Counted from the stretch's first letter, positions 6,620 through 14,441 are shown. The stretch: 19,310 nt of DNA from an uncultured Bacilli bacterium (GCA_947591175.1 CANQDB010000011.1:1-19310), one strand, 5' to 3'. Program-made: numbers and translations. The notes: generated from the letters alone by a model not told the origin.

Positions 6620-7573
6620 ATGAGAAATCTTATATTACCTGATTCTGTACTATTAGAACCACTTGAGGAAAAAGATCGAATAGGGCATCCTACAGACTTA
6701 GCTATTTTTTTAAGTCCCACAGTTAGTAATAGACTTTATGAATCTTCAGTCCCTTATTGGATTTCTGATAAAGGCTATAGAGATAGACCTAATTATATAG
6801 ATAAAGATGGTCAAAAACAAACATTTTACCGTAAAAATTTAAAAGAGAGTGATGTCTTTGTCCGCCTTATCAAACCTCTAGAACAAGATGAATTTAAGAA
6901 CTATCAAGGGAAATATATTACTTATGGAGAGTTTCCCCAATCGTATGTTGGTGAAAAAATTGATTCTTTGTTGGAAGATAAGAGAGTTCATGAAGAACTC
7001 TTTCCAACAGGAAAAGTTTATAATCTTAAAAGAGATTCTTTAGCTAGAAACACATCTTATAAAGAATACTATTGGAACGGCTTAAAATATGTTCGTTTAG
7101 AACACGATAAGAGTGATGTTCAAATTGGTGGACTTATTTATCAAAACAAAGATTACTTTTATTTTTTAGTTGAACCGATTGAGTGGTTACACTTTTCACC
7201 TTATCTAGTTTCTAAAAAATGCTTAGTATCAAATGCTTGTAGTAGTATTTATTTTAGTATCAATCATAGTAATAATGAAGTTGGTAGTAATAATCTTTAT
7301 CCTAATTTAAGTCAGATAAATGATTATGTTTCAAATACTTTAACAAATAGTATTTTACCAAGTATGATTCCAGCTTATCTTTTTGCAAAACAAAAAGAGG
7401 CACTTTTTCCGGATTTACCAAAAACAGTTGAAGAATATCTTACACATATCGAAGAAAGAACGAGACTTCTAAGAAATCTTTATACCGAATCCGATAGTTA
7501 TTTTAGTGATATTTTAGATTGTGTTCAAAAGATAAGAGAAGAAATACCAAAAGAGTATCAGAAAAGGAAGTAG
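6620..7573 (+). CDS. Tandem paralogue 1, DUF6273-like protein of unknown function
   Basis: This 317-residue protein is the first and most divergent of six neighbours that share one plan. Family landmarks are PTDLAIFL (24-31), VRLIKP (81-86), YGEFPQ (102-107), EPIEW (185-189) followed by LVSKKCLVSNA (about 196-206), a NTLTNSILPSM segment, and a C-terminal helical stretch (about 275-315) ending KEYQKRK. The pair G-x-Y/F-PQ and P-I-EW with a hydrophobic SK-x-x-L strand resembles DUF6273 domains, which often occur in Bacillota proteins; this is a pattern match by eye. No signal peptide, membrane helix or catalytic motif is visible, so it is probably cytoplasmic. It has its own promoter; its stop (TAG, 7571) lies inside the Shine-Dalgarno region of the next gene. 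Confidence 0.72.
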   Translation: MRNLILPDSVLLEPLEEKDRIGHPTDLAIFLSPTVSNRLYESSVPYWISDKGYRDRPNYIDKDGQKQTFYRKNLKESDVFVRLIKPLEQDEFKNYQGKYITYGEFPQSYVGEKIDSLLEDKRVHEELFPTGKVYNLKRDSLARNTSYKEYYWNGLKYVRLEHDKSDVQIGGLIYQNKDYFYFLVEPIEWLHFSPYLVSKKCLVSNACSSIYFSINHSNNEVGSNNLYPNLSQINDYVSNTLTNSILPSMIPAYLFAKQKEALFPDLPKTVEEYLTHIEERTRLLRNLYTESDSYFSDILDCVQKIREEIPKEYQKRK

Positions 7574-7579
7574 AAAAAA

Positions 7580-8470
7580 ATGAATTATCAATTACGTTAT
7601 TTTACAAAAGAAGAACTAGAAAATTATGTGTTGAATAAAAATGATCGTTTTTTACAAGCTGAATTTACTGATTTAGTGTGTTTAACAGGGTATAAACCAA
7701 ATAGAGAAGCAAAGTGCTTTGTTCAAAATTATCCACAAAGATATTTTTCCCCTAAAAGACAAGAGTGGTTGGCTTTTGGACCTTATGATTTTTGTGGTAT
7801 GGTTCGACCTGTTTTACCACTTGAAGATATAAAAATAGATAATGATGTAGTCGAATTAGGCCTTTATCCTCAGTGGTTAGCTTCTCGTGAAGAAACTTAC
7901 GAATTAAATGATAAATTTTTAAGTAAATTACTTGAACCAACGGGATTAACTTATGTTCTTTATGATTATTATTATGAAGATTCAAAAAGTTGTTGGCGTT
8001 TTCGTCGTTATCCTGTTTATGCAAAAGATGACAATTTATATATTCGTTATATTACTCAAAAAAAATTGATTGGTAATTATCAGGTGGTTATTCGTAATCG
8101 ACACTTTTTGGAAGATGATGCCGTTTGGGTTAAAGTTACGCCAGTCGAATGGTTAGTGGATCACAATAATTTTTTGTTAATAAGTCGTTATTGTTTGTTA
8201 AATGGTGTTCCTCTTAACAGCGAAGATAGTTTTATTTCTAGTGGCATGAGTGAAGATATGTTTCAGGTTAACTTGATTAGTGAAGAGAAATTACAAAAAC
8301 AACCTTTAAGAGAAACTGCTCTTTCTATAGATATAGAATATGTTAAGGAACAACTTCATCTATCGAGAGGAATATCAACTGAAGCAACGTCATTTTTAGA
8401 CAAGGCTCTAGAAAGATTAGATATCGTTTCTGATAAAATAAATACGAGCTATCAAAAAGTGAAAAAATAA
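7580..8470 (+). CDS. Tandem paralogue 2, DUF6273-like protein of unknown function
   Basis: A 296-residue member of the array. Landmarks: FTDLVCLTGY (29-38), MVRPVLP (74-80), LGLYPQWLAS (93-102), TGLTYVLYDY (121-130), PVYAKDDNLYIRY, VWVKVTPVEWLVD (182-194), LLISRYCLLNGVP (199-211), MSEDMFQ, and a C-terminal helix YVKEQLHLSRGIS to a YQKVKK end. Most of its length aligns with paralogue 3 without gaps in the core, and the C-terminal 60 residues are nearly the same, so the two are a recent duplication. AAAAGGAAG 7 bp upstream sets the start. No export signal or enzyme motif seen. Six cysteines are scattered without a metal-site pattern. Function unknown; expression in one mRNA with its neighbours is implied by the 6-bp gap. 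Confidence 0.75.
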   Translation: MNYQLRYFTKEELENYVLNKNDRFLQAEFTDLVCLTGYKPNREAKCFVQNYPQRYFSPKRQEWLAFGPYDFCGMVRPVLPLEDIKIDNDVVELGLYPQWLASREETYELNDKFLSKLLEPTGLTYVLYDYYYEDSKSCWRFRRYPVYAKDDNLYIRYITQKKLIGNYQVVIRNRHFLEDDAVWVKVTPVEWLVDHNNFLLISRYCLLNGVPLNSEDSFISSGMSEDMFQVNLISEEKLQKQPLRETALSIDIEYVKEQLHLSRGISTEATSFLDKALERLDIVSDKINTSYQKVKK

Positions 8471-8490
8471 TTCAAAAGGAAGTAGAAAAG

Positions 8491-9366
8491 ATGGATTACA
8501 AATTAAGATATTTCAAAGAAGATGAACTTAAGGGTTATAGTGAAGAGGAACAAGCAAAATATGTCACTACTAAAGTAACTGATTTTATGGTGTTAACAGG
8601 ATATCGTGAAGATGGGAGATTTGCGTGTTTTACGGATGAAGGTAATTGTTACTTTCCTCCCTCTAGTAAACCTAGTTTAATTTATGGTGGAATATATCAC
8701 GAAGCTGTTTGTCCGGTGTTACCTTCAACTGAATTATGGAACGAAAATGCCTCGGAAATTATCGAATTAGGTTTATATCCCCAATGGTTGGCATCTCGTG
8801 AAGAGACTTATCGTCTAGAAGAAGGTTTTCGAAATAATGAACTCCGTTCGACGGGCTTATCCTATACTTTTTATGAATGGAATAGTGGAAATTATAATTC
8901 TCATATTTATCCAGTTTACTCTTCAAATAATCAATTATATATTCACTATACTATTCAAAGAAAACTTATGGATGGTAGTTGCTTGTTCATTCAGGATCGC
9001 TATTTTTTGCCGGGAGAAGCAACTTGGGTAAAAGTTACGCCTGTCGAATGGTTAATGGATCGAAAGAACTCTTTACTTGTAAGTAGGTATTGTTTAGTAA
9101 ATGGCATTCCTATTAATGATTATCAACGTTTTATTCGTTTTATGAGTGAAGATATGTTTCAACTTAATCTAATTGCTCTAGAAAGATTAAATAAACACCC
9201 TTTGAGGGAAACTTCGCTAAGTCGCGATATCGATTATATTCGGGAACAACTTAATTTGTCACGTGGAATATCAAAGGAAGCAACACCTTTTTTAGATAGG
9301 GCTTTAGAAAGATTAGATGTTGTTTCTGATAAAATAGATACGAGTTATCAAAAAGTAAAGAAGTGA
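8491..9366 (+). CDS. Tandem paralogue 3, closest relative of paralogue 2
   Basis: A 291-residue array member: VTDFMVLTGY, VCPVLPS, LGLYPQWLASREETY, TGLSYTFYEW, PVYSSNNQLYIHY, TWVKVTPVEWLMD, LLVSRYCLVNGIP, MSEDMFQLNLIA and a C-terminal helix ending DTSYQKVKK. Its 5' flank repeats that of gene 2 almost exactly (AAAAGGAAGTAGAAAA before the ATG). In gene 2 that flank encodes the last codons and stop of gene 1; here it is non-coding, a fossil showing that gene 2 with its leader was copied. The N-terminal third has diverged far more than the C-terminal third, so the front part may be the specificity-bearing part. Function unknown. Confidence 0.75.
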   Translation: MDYKLRYFKEDELKGYSEEEQAKYVTTKVTDFMVLTGYREDGRFACFTDEGNCYFPPSSKPSLIYGGIYHEAVCPVLPSTELWNENASEIIELGLYPQWLASREETYRLEEGFRNNELRSTGLSYTFYEWNSGNYNSHIYPVYSSNNQLYIHYTIQRKLMDGSCLFIQDRYFLPGEATWVKVTPVEWLMDRKNSLLVSRYCLVNGIPINDYQRFIRFMSEDMFQLNLIALERLNKHPLRETSLSRDIDYIREQLNLSRGISKEATPFLDRALERLDVVSDKIDTSYQKVKK

Positions 9367-9372
9367 TAAATT

Positions 9373-10305
9373 ATGTTAACTTTATTACAAGATAGAAATT
9401 CTTTTACAATGCCAGTAGCAAGGCCTACCGATTTAGCCATTATTAAAGGTGCTCGTCTTCATGGAAATCAACTAAATCCCGAAGGACAATTACTTACAGG
9501 AAAGCTCAACGATGAAGGTAGGGTTCTTATTCTTAAAGAGGATGGTGTTTCTTATACGTCTGGTTCGGTTCAACGTACTGATTCTTGTACTTTACATTTG
9601 GTCCTTTCAATCGATAACGAAGAAGAAGTAGAAGATTTACGAGAATATTATAAAATTCAAAAAGAGAAAGGGTTTGCTCATCCAACTTATTTTAAAGGGA
9701 CTTATCCTCAAAATGCAGCACCTTTTGAACTATTTGATGTTTTATTTAAACACTATGAAAATGGTCCATTTCCTAAGACTTGTTCTTATTCCCTTCCTAA
9801 TCCTGTGAAGGATAAAATTGAAAAAGTACCTTGTTATTCCTTTGAAGGAAAAAATTATGTTTTAGTAAGACCTGCATGTTATCCTACTACACGTGCTTAT
9901 CCACTATCCAATGGAATTAACTGTAAAACATTTGATAAAGATATATGGATTGAGGTAAGTCCTATCGAATGGTATATTGATGAGACGTGCAAATTTTTAA
10001 TTTCCAAAAAGGGACTTCTTGCAGGCTTGAACGTTAATTCTAGAGAGAATCTTCCTCCAGGTTCAGAATTTAAAGAAAGTAAACTTTATGCTTTTCTAAA
10101 TAACAAGGTGTTAGGTGAAATGATGCAAGGTGAAAAAAGTCTTTTTGAAAGTCAAAGGATCATCGAGCAACAATTAATTTATTTGAAAGAACGTTTAGGT
10201 GTTTTAAGATTACAACACCCAGAATCGACGGATTACATTAATAGTCTTTTTCCATCTTTAAAAAAGATTGAGGATGAGGTGGCCTACCAAAAAGTAAGAA
10301 AATGA
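9373..10305 (+). CDS. Tandem paralogue 4, DUF6273-like protein of unknown function
   Basis: A 310-residue array member with RPTDLAIIKGARL (about 17-29), LHLVLSI, YFKGTYPQ (about 98-105), PCYSFEGKNYVLVRP, R-x-YPLSNGINC, IWIEVSPIEWYID (about 194-206), FLISKKGLLAGLNVNS, LYAFLNNKVLGEMMQ, and a helix YLKERLGVLRLQHPES ending AYQKVRK. The segment R-x-YPLSNG is shared with paralogue 6 only, so 4 and 6 look like one sub-branch and 2 and 3 another. The ATG at 9373 has no strong Shine-Dalgarno and lies just after the TGATAA end of gene 3, so translation is probably coupled. Stop is TGA. Function unknown. Confidence 0.72.
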   Translation: MLTLLQDRNSFTMPVARPTDLAIIKGARLHGNQLNPEGQLLTGKLNDEGRVLILKEDGVSYTSGSVQRTDSCTLHLVLSIDNEEEVEDLREYYKIQKEKGFAHPTYFKGTYPQNAAPFELFDVLFKHYENGPFPKTCSYSLPNPVKDKIEKVPCYSFEGKNYVLVRPACYPTTRAYPLSNGINCKTFDKDIWIEVSPIEWYIDETCKFLISKKGLLAGLNVNSRENLPPGSEFKESKLYAFLNNKVLGEMMQGEKSLFESQRIIEQQLIYLKERLGVLRLQHPESTDYINSLFPSLKKIEDEVAYQKVRK

Positions 10306-10314
10306 TAGGATAAT

Positions 10315-10459
10315 ATGAGTTGTTTACCTTGTACTGTTACGGATTTAACTTTTGTTAAGAGAGTCTTAATTAATGTTAACAAGTCCTGAAATTGTACTTG
10401 AACTGAAATTTGTTCAAACAAGAGTTGATGGAATTCCTATCAAAATTAAAAGGAGGTAA
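10315..10459 (+). pseudogene. Probable remnant of a seventh array member
   Basis: Two tiny overlapping frames fill the gap between genes 4 and 5. The first (10315-10389) reads 24 residues including TVTDLTFVKR, which matches the array N-terminal motif TDLAIIKG. The second (10373-10459) starts MLT, like gene 4, continues with KFVQTR, which matches FVQERL of gene 5, and ends IPIKIKRR, like the YQKIKK tail. I read this as a gene worn down by a large internal deletion and a frameshift. Its last bases provide AAAGGAGG, the strongest Shine-Dalgarno of the region, for gene 5. Homology is by eye over very short segments, so chance cannot be excluded. Confidence 0.4.
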
Positions 10460-10462
10460 AAA

Positions 10463-11401
10463 ATGTCGACAGTTAGTAATTTAAAATTAAGTGTTCCGAC
10501 TATCGAACAACTAGTATCTTTTAAAGAATTAAAAATAACCGAAGGAAATCTTACTCCTTTAACGGATTTTGCTCTTCTTCCTGGAGTAAAATATTGGTTT
10601 CAACGTGGTCAAAAAAAAGGGTTCCTTTATACCCATTACGAAGGCGAAGGAAAACTAAAAACTTTTGCTGACACTGGTAGAGTGATAGATATAGATTGCT
10701 CCGAAAATAATGTAGTTAGACCGCTTTTACAAAACGTCGATCCTACTTGGGTTGCTGCAAATGAAAAAAAGAATAAAGACGGTTTGTGGGAAGTAACTTT
10801 TGGAAGGTATCCACAGTTTGTGGCTAGTTTTGTTCTGCAAAAAGAACTTACGAAGGCTATTTATTTAAATCATCATGAATTTTCTTCTCCTAGAGGTGTC
10901 ACTTATACTTTTGGACAGCATAAAGTACCACTCTATCACTATAAAGGAAAAGATTATACACCTATTTGTATTGATGAGCCAGGAATTGTTTTATCGAATA
11001 CTATGAAGTATGCTTCGGAAGATTTAGTTTGGCTCGAAGTAAGTCCCGTCGAGTGGTTAGTCAACGCAAGAAATAATTTATTAATTTCCAAATACGGTTT
11101 GGTATCATTTTCATCTAGTGTCAAAGTTACAGATTATGAATTAAATTGCTTGAACTCTTTTTTAGAGTTATCATTGACTAAAGAATTATTTCAGGATACA
11201 ACCAAAAAGAGCACTCCAACATTAGTAAAGGAAGATGGTACTCTCCAAGATGATTTTACGTTCGTGCAAGAACGACTTAATTTACTTCGAGCAAGTTATT
11301 CCGAATCCTTAGAATTAATTGCTTCTATTCAAAAGAGGGTTACTGGCATGGAAGAAAAAATAGAAAAAGATTATATGCCTAAAATAAGGGTGATAAAATG
11401 A
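10463..11401 (+). CDS. Tandem paralogue 5, DUF6273-like protein of unknown function
   Basis: A 312-residue array member: LTDFALLPGVKYW (about 33-45), VVRPLLQ, VTFGRYPQFVAS (about 108-119), GVTYTFGQHKVPLYHYKGKDY, VWLEVSPVEWLVN, LLISKYGLVSFSSS, LNSFLELSLTKELFQ, then a predicted coiled helix FVQERLNLLRASYSES running to DYMPKIRVIK. The terminal YQK motif is altered to YMPK. An unusually strong AAAGGAGGT precedes the ATG, unlike the weaker sites of its neighbours. Its TGA stop overlaps the ATG of gene 6 (ATGA), so the two are translationally coupled. No signal peptide, membrane segment or active-site motif is visible. Confidence 0.74.
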   Translation: MSTVSNLKLSVPTIEQLVSFKELKITEGNLTPLTDFALLPGVKYWFQRGQKKGFLYTHYEGEGKLKTFADTGRVIDIDCSENNVVRPLLQNVDPTWVAANEKKNKDGLWEVTFGRYPQFVASFVLQKELTKAIYLNHHEFSSPRGVTYTFGQHKVPLYHYKGKDYTPICIDEPGIVLSNTMKYASEDLVWLEVSPVEWLVNARNNLLISKYGLVSFSSSVKVTDYELNCLNSFLELSLTKELFQDTTKKSTPTLVKEDGTLQDDFTFVQERLNLLRASYSESLELIASIQKRVTGMEEKIEKDYMPKIRVIK

Positions 11402-12405
11402 TAAAGAATTTAGAGATAAATCTTCCCGGTATCGAAATGTTTAGAGGATCTAAGTCTCTTGTTTGTCTTAACTTGGACTCTGATAACCCTAAAAAGGTTT
11501 CGAACATTCTTACTGATATGGCTCTTTTAACTGGCGCTAGAGTCGGTTATCAGTACTATACGCACTACCATAAACCTATTCAAATAGGTTATACTCTTAC
11601 GCGAACAATTTGTGGTGATAATATTATAATCGTAAATGATTCAGTTCGTAACGAAGTGTATGCGACTTACACTGCTGTGGATCGATTTGGTACTATTAGA
11701 CCTATCTTACAAGTCGATTCTTTTGAAGAAGTTTTAGGTAATATTCCTTCTGAAGAAGTTATTTATTTAGGAAATTATCCTCAATGGGTGGCTTCAAAAG
11801 AATTGCAATGGGAACTTCAGCAACAGTTTAATGAAAGGAAATTAAAAAGTAATAAGACTGGAGAGAGGTTTTCCTACAGTATTAATGGCTCGACACTTGT
11901 GTATCAAGAAGCCGATGTTTATCTTTACCAAAATAAAAAATATATTCAGGTTATTTCACGTTATGAAAGAGATGAAAAAATTTCAAGATATCCCTTGTCT
12001 AATGGTGAAAACTATGCAGTAAATCAAGCCGTTTGGGTTGAAGTTTCACCGGTTCCGTGGATTGTCGATCGAGAAAGAAAATTACTTATTTCAAAATATG
12101 GTCTTTTGTCTGGGATTTCATATCATCCACAATTAAGATTTAAACCTGATAGTTATGAAAATACTCATATCAAGGATTTTTTGGATAATGTACTCTTGCC
12201 TGATATGTTTCAAAACGAAGGAGAGATAAATCAGAAACATCAAAGTAAACCAACTTTTCAAAGTGATTATATTTTTATTAAAGAAAGACTTGGTTTATTA
12301 CATCTGTCGCATCTAGAAATTCAAGAGGAATTGGATAGTGTTTTGGAAAGGTTAGAATCCCTTCATAATATAGTCATGACTGATTATCAAAAAATAAAAA
12401 AGTAA
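11398..12405 (+). CDS. Tandem paralogue 6, DUF6273-like protein of unknown function
   Basis: The longest array member (335 residues), carrying an expanded N-terminal part: LTDMALLTGARVGYQYYTHYH, then a ~50-residue insert before TIRPILQVDSFEEV. The core follows: IYLGNYPQWVASKELQW, FSYSINGSTLVYQ, R-YPLSNGENY, VWVEVSPVPWIVD, LLISKYGLLSGISYHP, IKDFLDNVLLPDMFQ, and a helix FIKERLGLLHLSH ending TDYQKIKK. The otherwise invariant EW of the core is PW here (SPVPW). It starts inside the stop of gene 5. No clear terminator follows within the gap to the next gene, so the membrane-protein gene downstream may be co-transcribed. Function unknown. Confidence 0.74.
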   Translation: MIKNLEINLPGIEMFRGSKSLVCLNLDSDNPKKVSNILTDMALLTGARVGYQYYTHYHKPIQIGYTLTRTICGDNIIIVNDSVRNEVYATYTAVDRFGTIRPILQVDSFEEVLGNIPSEEVIYLGNYPQWVASKELQWELQQQFNERKLKSNKTGERFSYSINGSTLVYQEADVYLYQNKKYIQVISRYERDEKISRYPLSNGENYAVNQAVWVEVSPVPWIVDRERKLLISKYGLLSGISYHPQLRFKPDSYENTHIKDFLDNVLLPDMFQNEGEINQKHQSKPTFQSDYIFIKERLGLLHLSHLEIQEELDSVLERLESLHNIVMTDYQKIKK

Positions 12406-12459
12406 CATTTACAAATGGGACAAGGTGTGTTTTAATATAGGTAGATGGAGTTGATGAAG

Positions 12460-13134
12460 ATGAATGAGATAAAAAATGAATTCAGTAAAGTATGGTGGAG
12501 TAGTTTAGCAACTTCGATTATCTTTGTCGTTATTGGTATTTTGTTGATGATTTATCCGACTCAGATAATTACAGTTATTTCAATGGCTGTAGGAATTGGT
12601 ATTATCATAGCGGGAATATTTGCGTTTATTCGTTATTATCGTAATAACAAAGATGTACAAACTAGAAATTATTTTAGATTCGATATCGTCTATGGGGCTA
12701 TTTGTGTCGTGGCCGGAACTCTTTTAATTGTCAATACGAAAGCGATGGTTAGCATTTTACCATTGGTTTTAGGTATTTGGATGGCTATCAACAGTATCGT
12801 TAAGATTCAATACACTTTAACGATTAGACAAATGAATAAAGAACTAGCAACTCCAATGTTAGTTTTAGATATTTTAACTTTAGCATGTGGAATTCTTTTT
12901 ATCTTTAATCCGTTTAGTGGAATGGAGATTTTGACGCAGATACTAGGAGCGGTAATTGCCATTTATGCTATCTTAGATATCGTTAATGCAACGATGATTA
13001 GGTCGCGAGTAAAAACAGCTATGATGGTTTCTAATGAAATAATTGTAGCGGGGACTAAAAGAGTAGTCGAAGATGATGTGGAAGAAGCAACAATTATCGA
13101 AGAGAAACCACGTAAGAAAAAGAATAAGAAATAA
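12460..13134 (+). CDS. HdeD/DUF308-family integral membrane protein
   Basis: A 224-residue polytopic protein with about six membrane segments, among them LATSIIFVVIGILLMIYP, ISMAVGIGIIIAGIFAFI, YGAICVVAGTLLIV, ILPLVLGIWMAINSIVKI, LDILTLACGILFIFNPF and ILGAVIAIYAILDIV. The spaced G-I-L/A-L-L-I-x-x-P repeats are typical of DUF308, named for the E. coli acid-resistance protein HdeD; the biochemical role is not known. The C-terminus is a charged tail ending KPRKKKNKK, placed in the cytoplasm by the positive-inside rule. I use ATG 12460 because GGAG lies 9 bp upstream; the frame also allows 12445 and 12454, which have no well-placed site. Confidence 0.85.
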   Translation: MNEIKNEFSKVWWSSLATSIIFVVIGILLMIYPTQIITVISMAVGIGIIIAGIFAFIRYYRNNKDVQTRNYFRFDIVYGAICVVAGTLLIVNTKAMVSILPLVLGIWMAINSIVKIQYTLTIRQMNKELATPMLVLDILTLACGILFIFNPFSGMEILTQILGAVIAIYAILDIVNATMIRSRVKTAMMVSNEIIVAGTKRVVEDDVEEATIIEEKPRKKKNKK

Positions 13135-13135
13135 G

Positions 13136-13162
13136 ACAATCTCCAAAAAAGGTTGTTTTTTT
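13136..13162 (+). terminator. Terminator after the HdeD-like gene
   Basis: ACAATC (13136-13141) and GGTTGT (13151-13156) form a 6-bp stem with one G-U, followed by a run of T. Confidence 0.6.
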
Positions 13163-13166
13163 CTAA

Positions 13167-13196
13167 TTGACAGATACTCCCCTAGAGTGGTAATAT
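13167..13196 (+). promoter_or_regulatory. csoR-like promoter with operator-like sequence in the spacer
   Basis: TTGACA (13167-13172), 18-bp spacer, TAATAT (13191-13196). The spacer reads GATACTCCCCTAGAGTGG: AT-rich flanks around a C-tract, with ACTC/GAGT symmetry. CsoR/DUF156 repressors bind G/C-tract pseudo-palindromes flanked by such TAC/GTA ends, so autoregulation is likely. Confidence 0.6.
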
Positions 13197-13213
13197 GAAA
13201 TTGGGTGGTAAAA

Positions 13214-13534
13214 GTGGAGACAAAAAATATCGAAAAAGTCGAGAAGGTAAAAAGAGTTAAAAGAACTTATCGTCCTGTTGACGAAAAGAAGACTTTGACT
13301 AATCGTTTAAAAGTAATAGAAGGTCAAGTAAGAGGCATAACTCAAATGGTTGAAAATGATCGTTACTGTGGTGATGTTCTCATGCAAATAGGGGCTGTCG
13401 AAAATTCCCTTCGTAGTGTCGGAGTAGAGTTATTTCATACATATATGGCTACGGAATTAAAAGAAGGTATTAAAAAGGGTAAACCTGAAAGTATCGATGA
13501 AGTAATGGACTTGATTAAGAAACTCAATTTATAA
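13214..13534 (+). CDS. CsoR/RcnR/FrmR-family (DUF156) repressor, non-canonical ligand set
   Basis: An all-helical DNA-binding repressor. The family core LTNRLKVIEGQVRGITQMVENDRYCGDVLMQIGAV is clear, preceded by a Lys/Val/Glu-rich extension of about 20 residues. Copper-sensing members use Cys-His-Cys. Here the first Cys is kept (Cys52 in RYCGD), but the His position in helix 2 is Tyr77 and the second Cys is Glu81 (VELFHTYMATE); a His lies two residues early. It is therefore unlikely to be an ordinary copper sensor and could respond to an electrophile or other signal through the single Cys. The start is uncertain: GTG 13214 has GGTGG 5 bp upstream, while GTG 13205 would begin almost at the predicted transcript start. 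No metal transporter is adjacent. Confidence 0.85.
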   Translation: METKNIEKVEKVKRVKRTYRPVDEKKTLTNRLKVIEGQVRGITQMVENDRYCGDVLMQIGAVENSLRSVGVELFHTYMATELKEGIKKGKPESIDEVMDLIKKLNL

Positions 13535-13557
13535 AGAAACCTTACTTTCTTTTTTTT
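13533..13557 (+). terminator. Terminator after the csoR-like gene
   Basis: AAAGAAA (13533-13539) pairs with TTTCTTT (13546-13552) across a 6-base loop, followed by five more T. The stem overlaps the stop codon. Confidence 0.6.
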
Positions 13558-13579
13558 GACTTATAAAGGAAGTGACATT

Positions 13580-14398
13580 GTGGAACGTTATAAAGAAATA
13601 GAACGTAGTATAATTAAGAAATTTCGGAAGGATATATGGCATAATTTTGTGAAGGCAATCGAAGCCTACGATCTTATTCAAGAAAATGACACTATTATGG
13701 TTTGCATTAGTGGTGGCAAAGATTCGTTTTTGTTAGCCAAATGTATGCAAGAATTAGAACGGCATAGTAAGGTTTCATTTAAGGCCTATTATGTCGTGAT
13801 GGACCCAGGCTATAGTAAAAAGAACCGCGAACAAATTATCAAAAATGCGGAAATATTAAATATCCCGATTCAAATATTTGAAAGTGATATTTTTGAAGTT
13901 GTAACGACTGTCGAAAAGAGTCCTTGTTATTTATGTGCCAGAATGCGAAGAGGGTTTCTCTATGCTAGAGCTCAAGAACTTGGTTGCAATAAGATTGCTT
14001 TAGGACATCACTTCGACGATGTGATTGAAACTACTTTGTTATCGTTATTTTATGGCTCAGAAATTAAAACGATGATGCCTAAATTACATAGTGAAAACTT
14101 CGAAGGAATGGAACTTATTAGACCCCTTTATCGTGTCAAGGAAGCATCTATTATTTCCTGGGCCAAGTTTAACGATTTGACGTTTTTTAATTGTGCTTGT
14201 AGGTTTACAGAAGAAGTAGAGAAGAAAGAAGATAACAGTAAACGAAAAGAAATGAAAGAACTTATTCGTAAACTAAAGGAACAAAATAAAAATGTCGATG
14301 ACAATATCTTTAAGGCTTTGGATAACGTCAATTTAAATTGTGTTGTAGGAACAAAAAAAGAAGGCGAGTATCAAAGTTTTTTAGAACATTACGAGTGA
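13580..14398 (+). CDS. TtcA-like PP-loop tRNA thiolation enzyme
   Basis: A 272-residue N-type ATP pyrophosphatase of the TtcA/TilS group. The PP-loop SGGKDS is at about 44-49. A pair of cysteines in SPCYLCARMRRGFLY (about 116 and 119) and further ones in FFNCACRF (about 205 and 207) match the Fe-S ligands of TtcA-type thiolases, which make 2-thiocytidine in tRNA or related modifications. GHHFDDVIETTLL is the usual motif after the CxxC. It ends in a Lys/Glu-rich helix. The start is GTG 13580 with AAGGAAG 7 bp before; a longer frame from a TTG at 13556 runs into the preceding terminator and is unlikely. The exact target nucleotide cannot be told from sequence. Confidence 0.85.
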   Translation: MERYKEIERSIIKKFRKDIWHNFVKAIEAYDLIQENDTIMVCISGGKDSFLLAKCMQELERHSKVSFKAYYVVMDPGYSKKNREQIIKNAEILNIPIQIFESDIFEVVTTVEKSPCYLCARMRRGFLYARAQELGCNKIALGHHFDDVIETTLLSLFYGSEIKTMMPKLHSENFEGMELIRPLYRVKEASIISWAKFNDLTFFNCACRFTEEVEKKEDNSKRKEMKELIRKLKEQNKNVDDNIFKALDNVNLNCVVGTKKEGEYQSFLEHYE

Positions 14399-14405
14399 CT
14401 TTTAG

Positions 14406-14431
14406 AAAGGACTAGTAAAGTTCTTTTTTTT
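14406..14431 (+). terminator. Terminator after the TtcA-like gene
   Basis: AAAGGACT (14406-14413) and AGTTCTTT (14419-14426) form an 8-bp stem with one G-U, loop AGTAA, and a T-run. Confidence 0.75.
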
Positions 14432-14435
14432 CGCT

Positions 14436-14441
14436 TATAAT
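14436..14441 (+). promoter_or_regulatory. -10 box of the envelope operon
   Basis: A consensus TATAAT lies 22 bp before ATG 14463. No convincing -35, because that position falls in the preceding terminator hairpin. Confidence 0.5.

Noticed and set aside
7752..8024. Minus-strand 90-codon frame opposite array gene 2
   Set aside because: Composition is His/Asn/Leu-rich as expected for the reverse of this gene, and there is no ribosome-binding site or motif.
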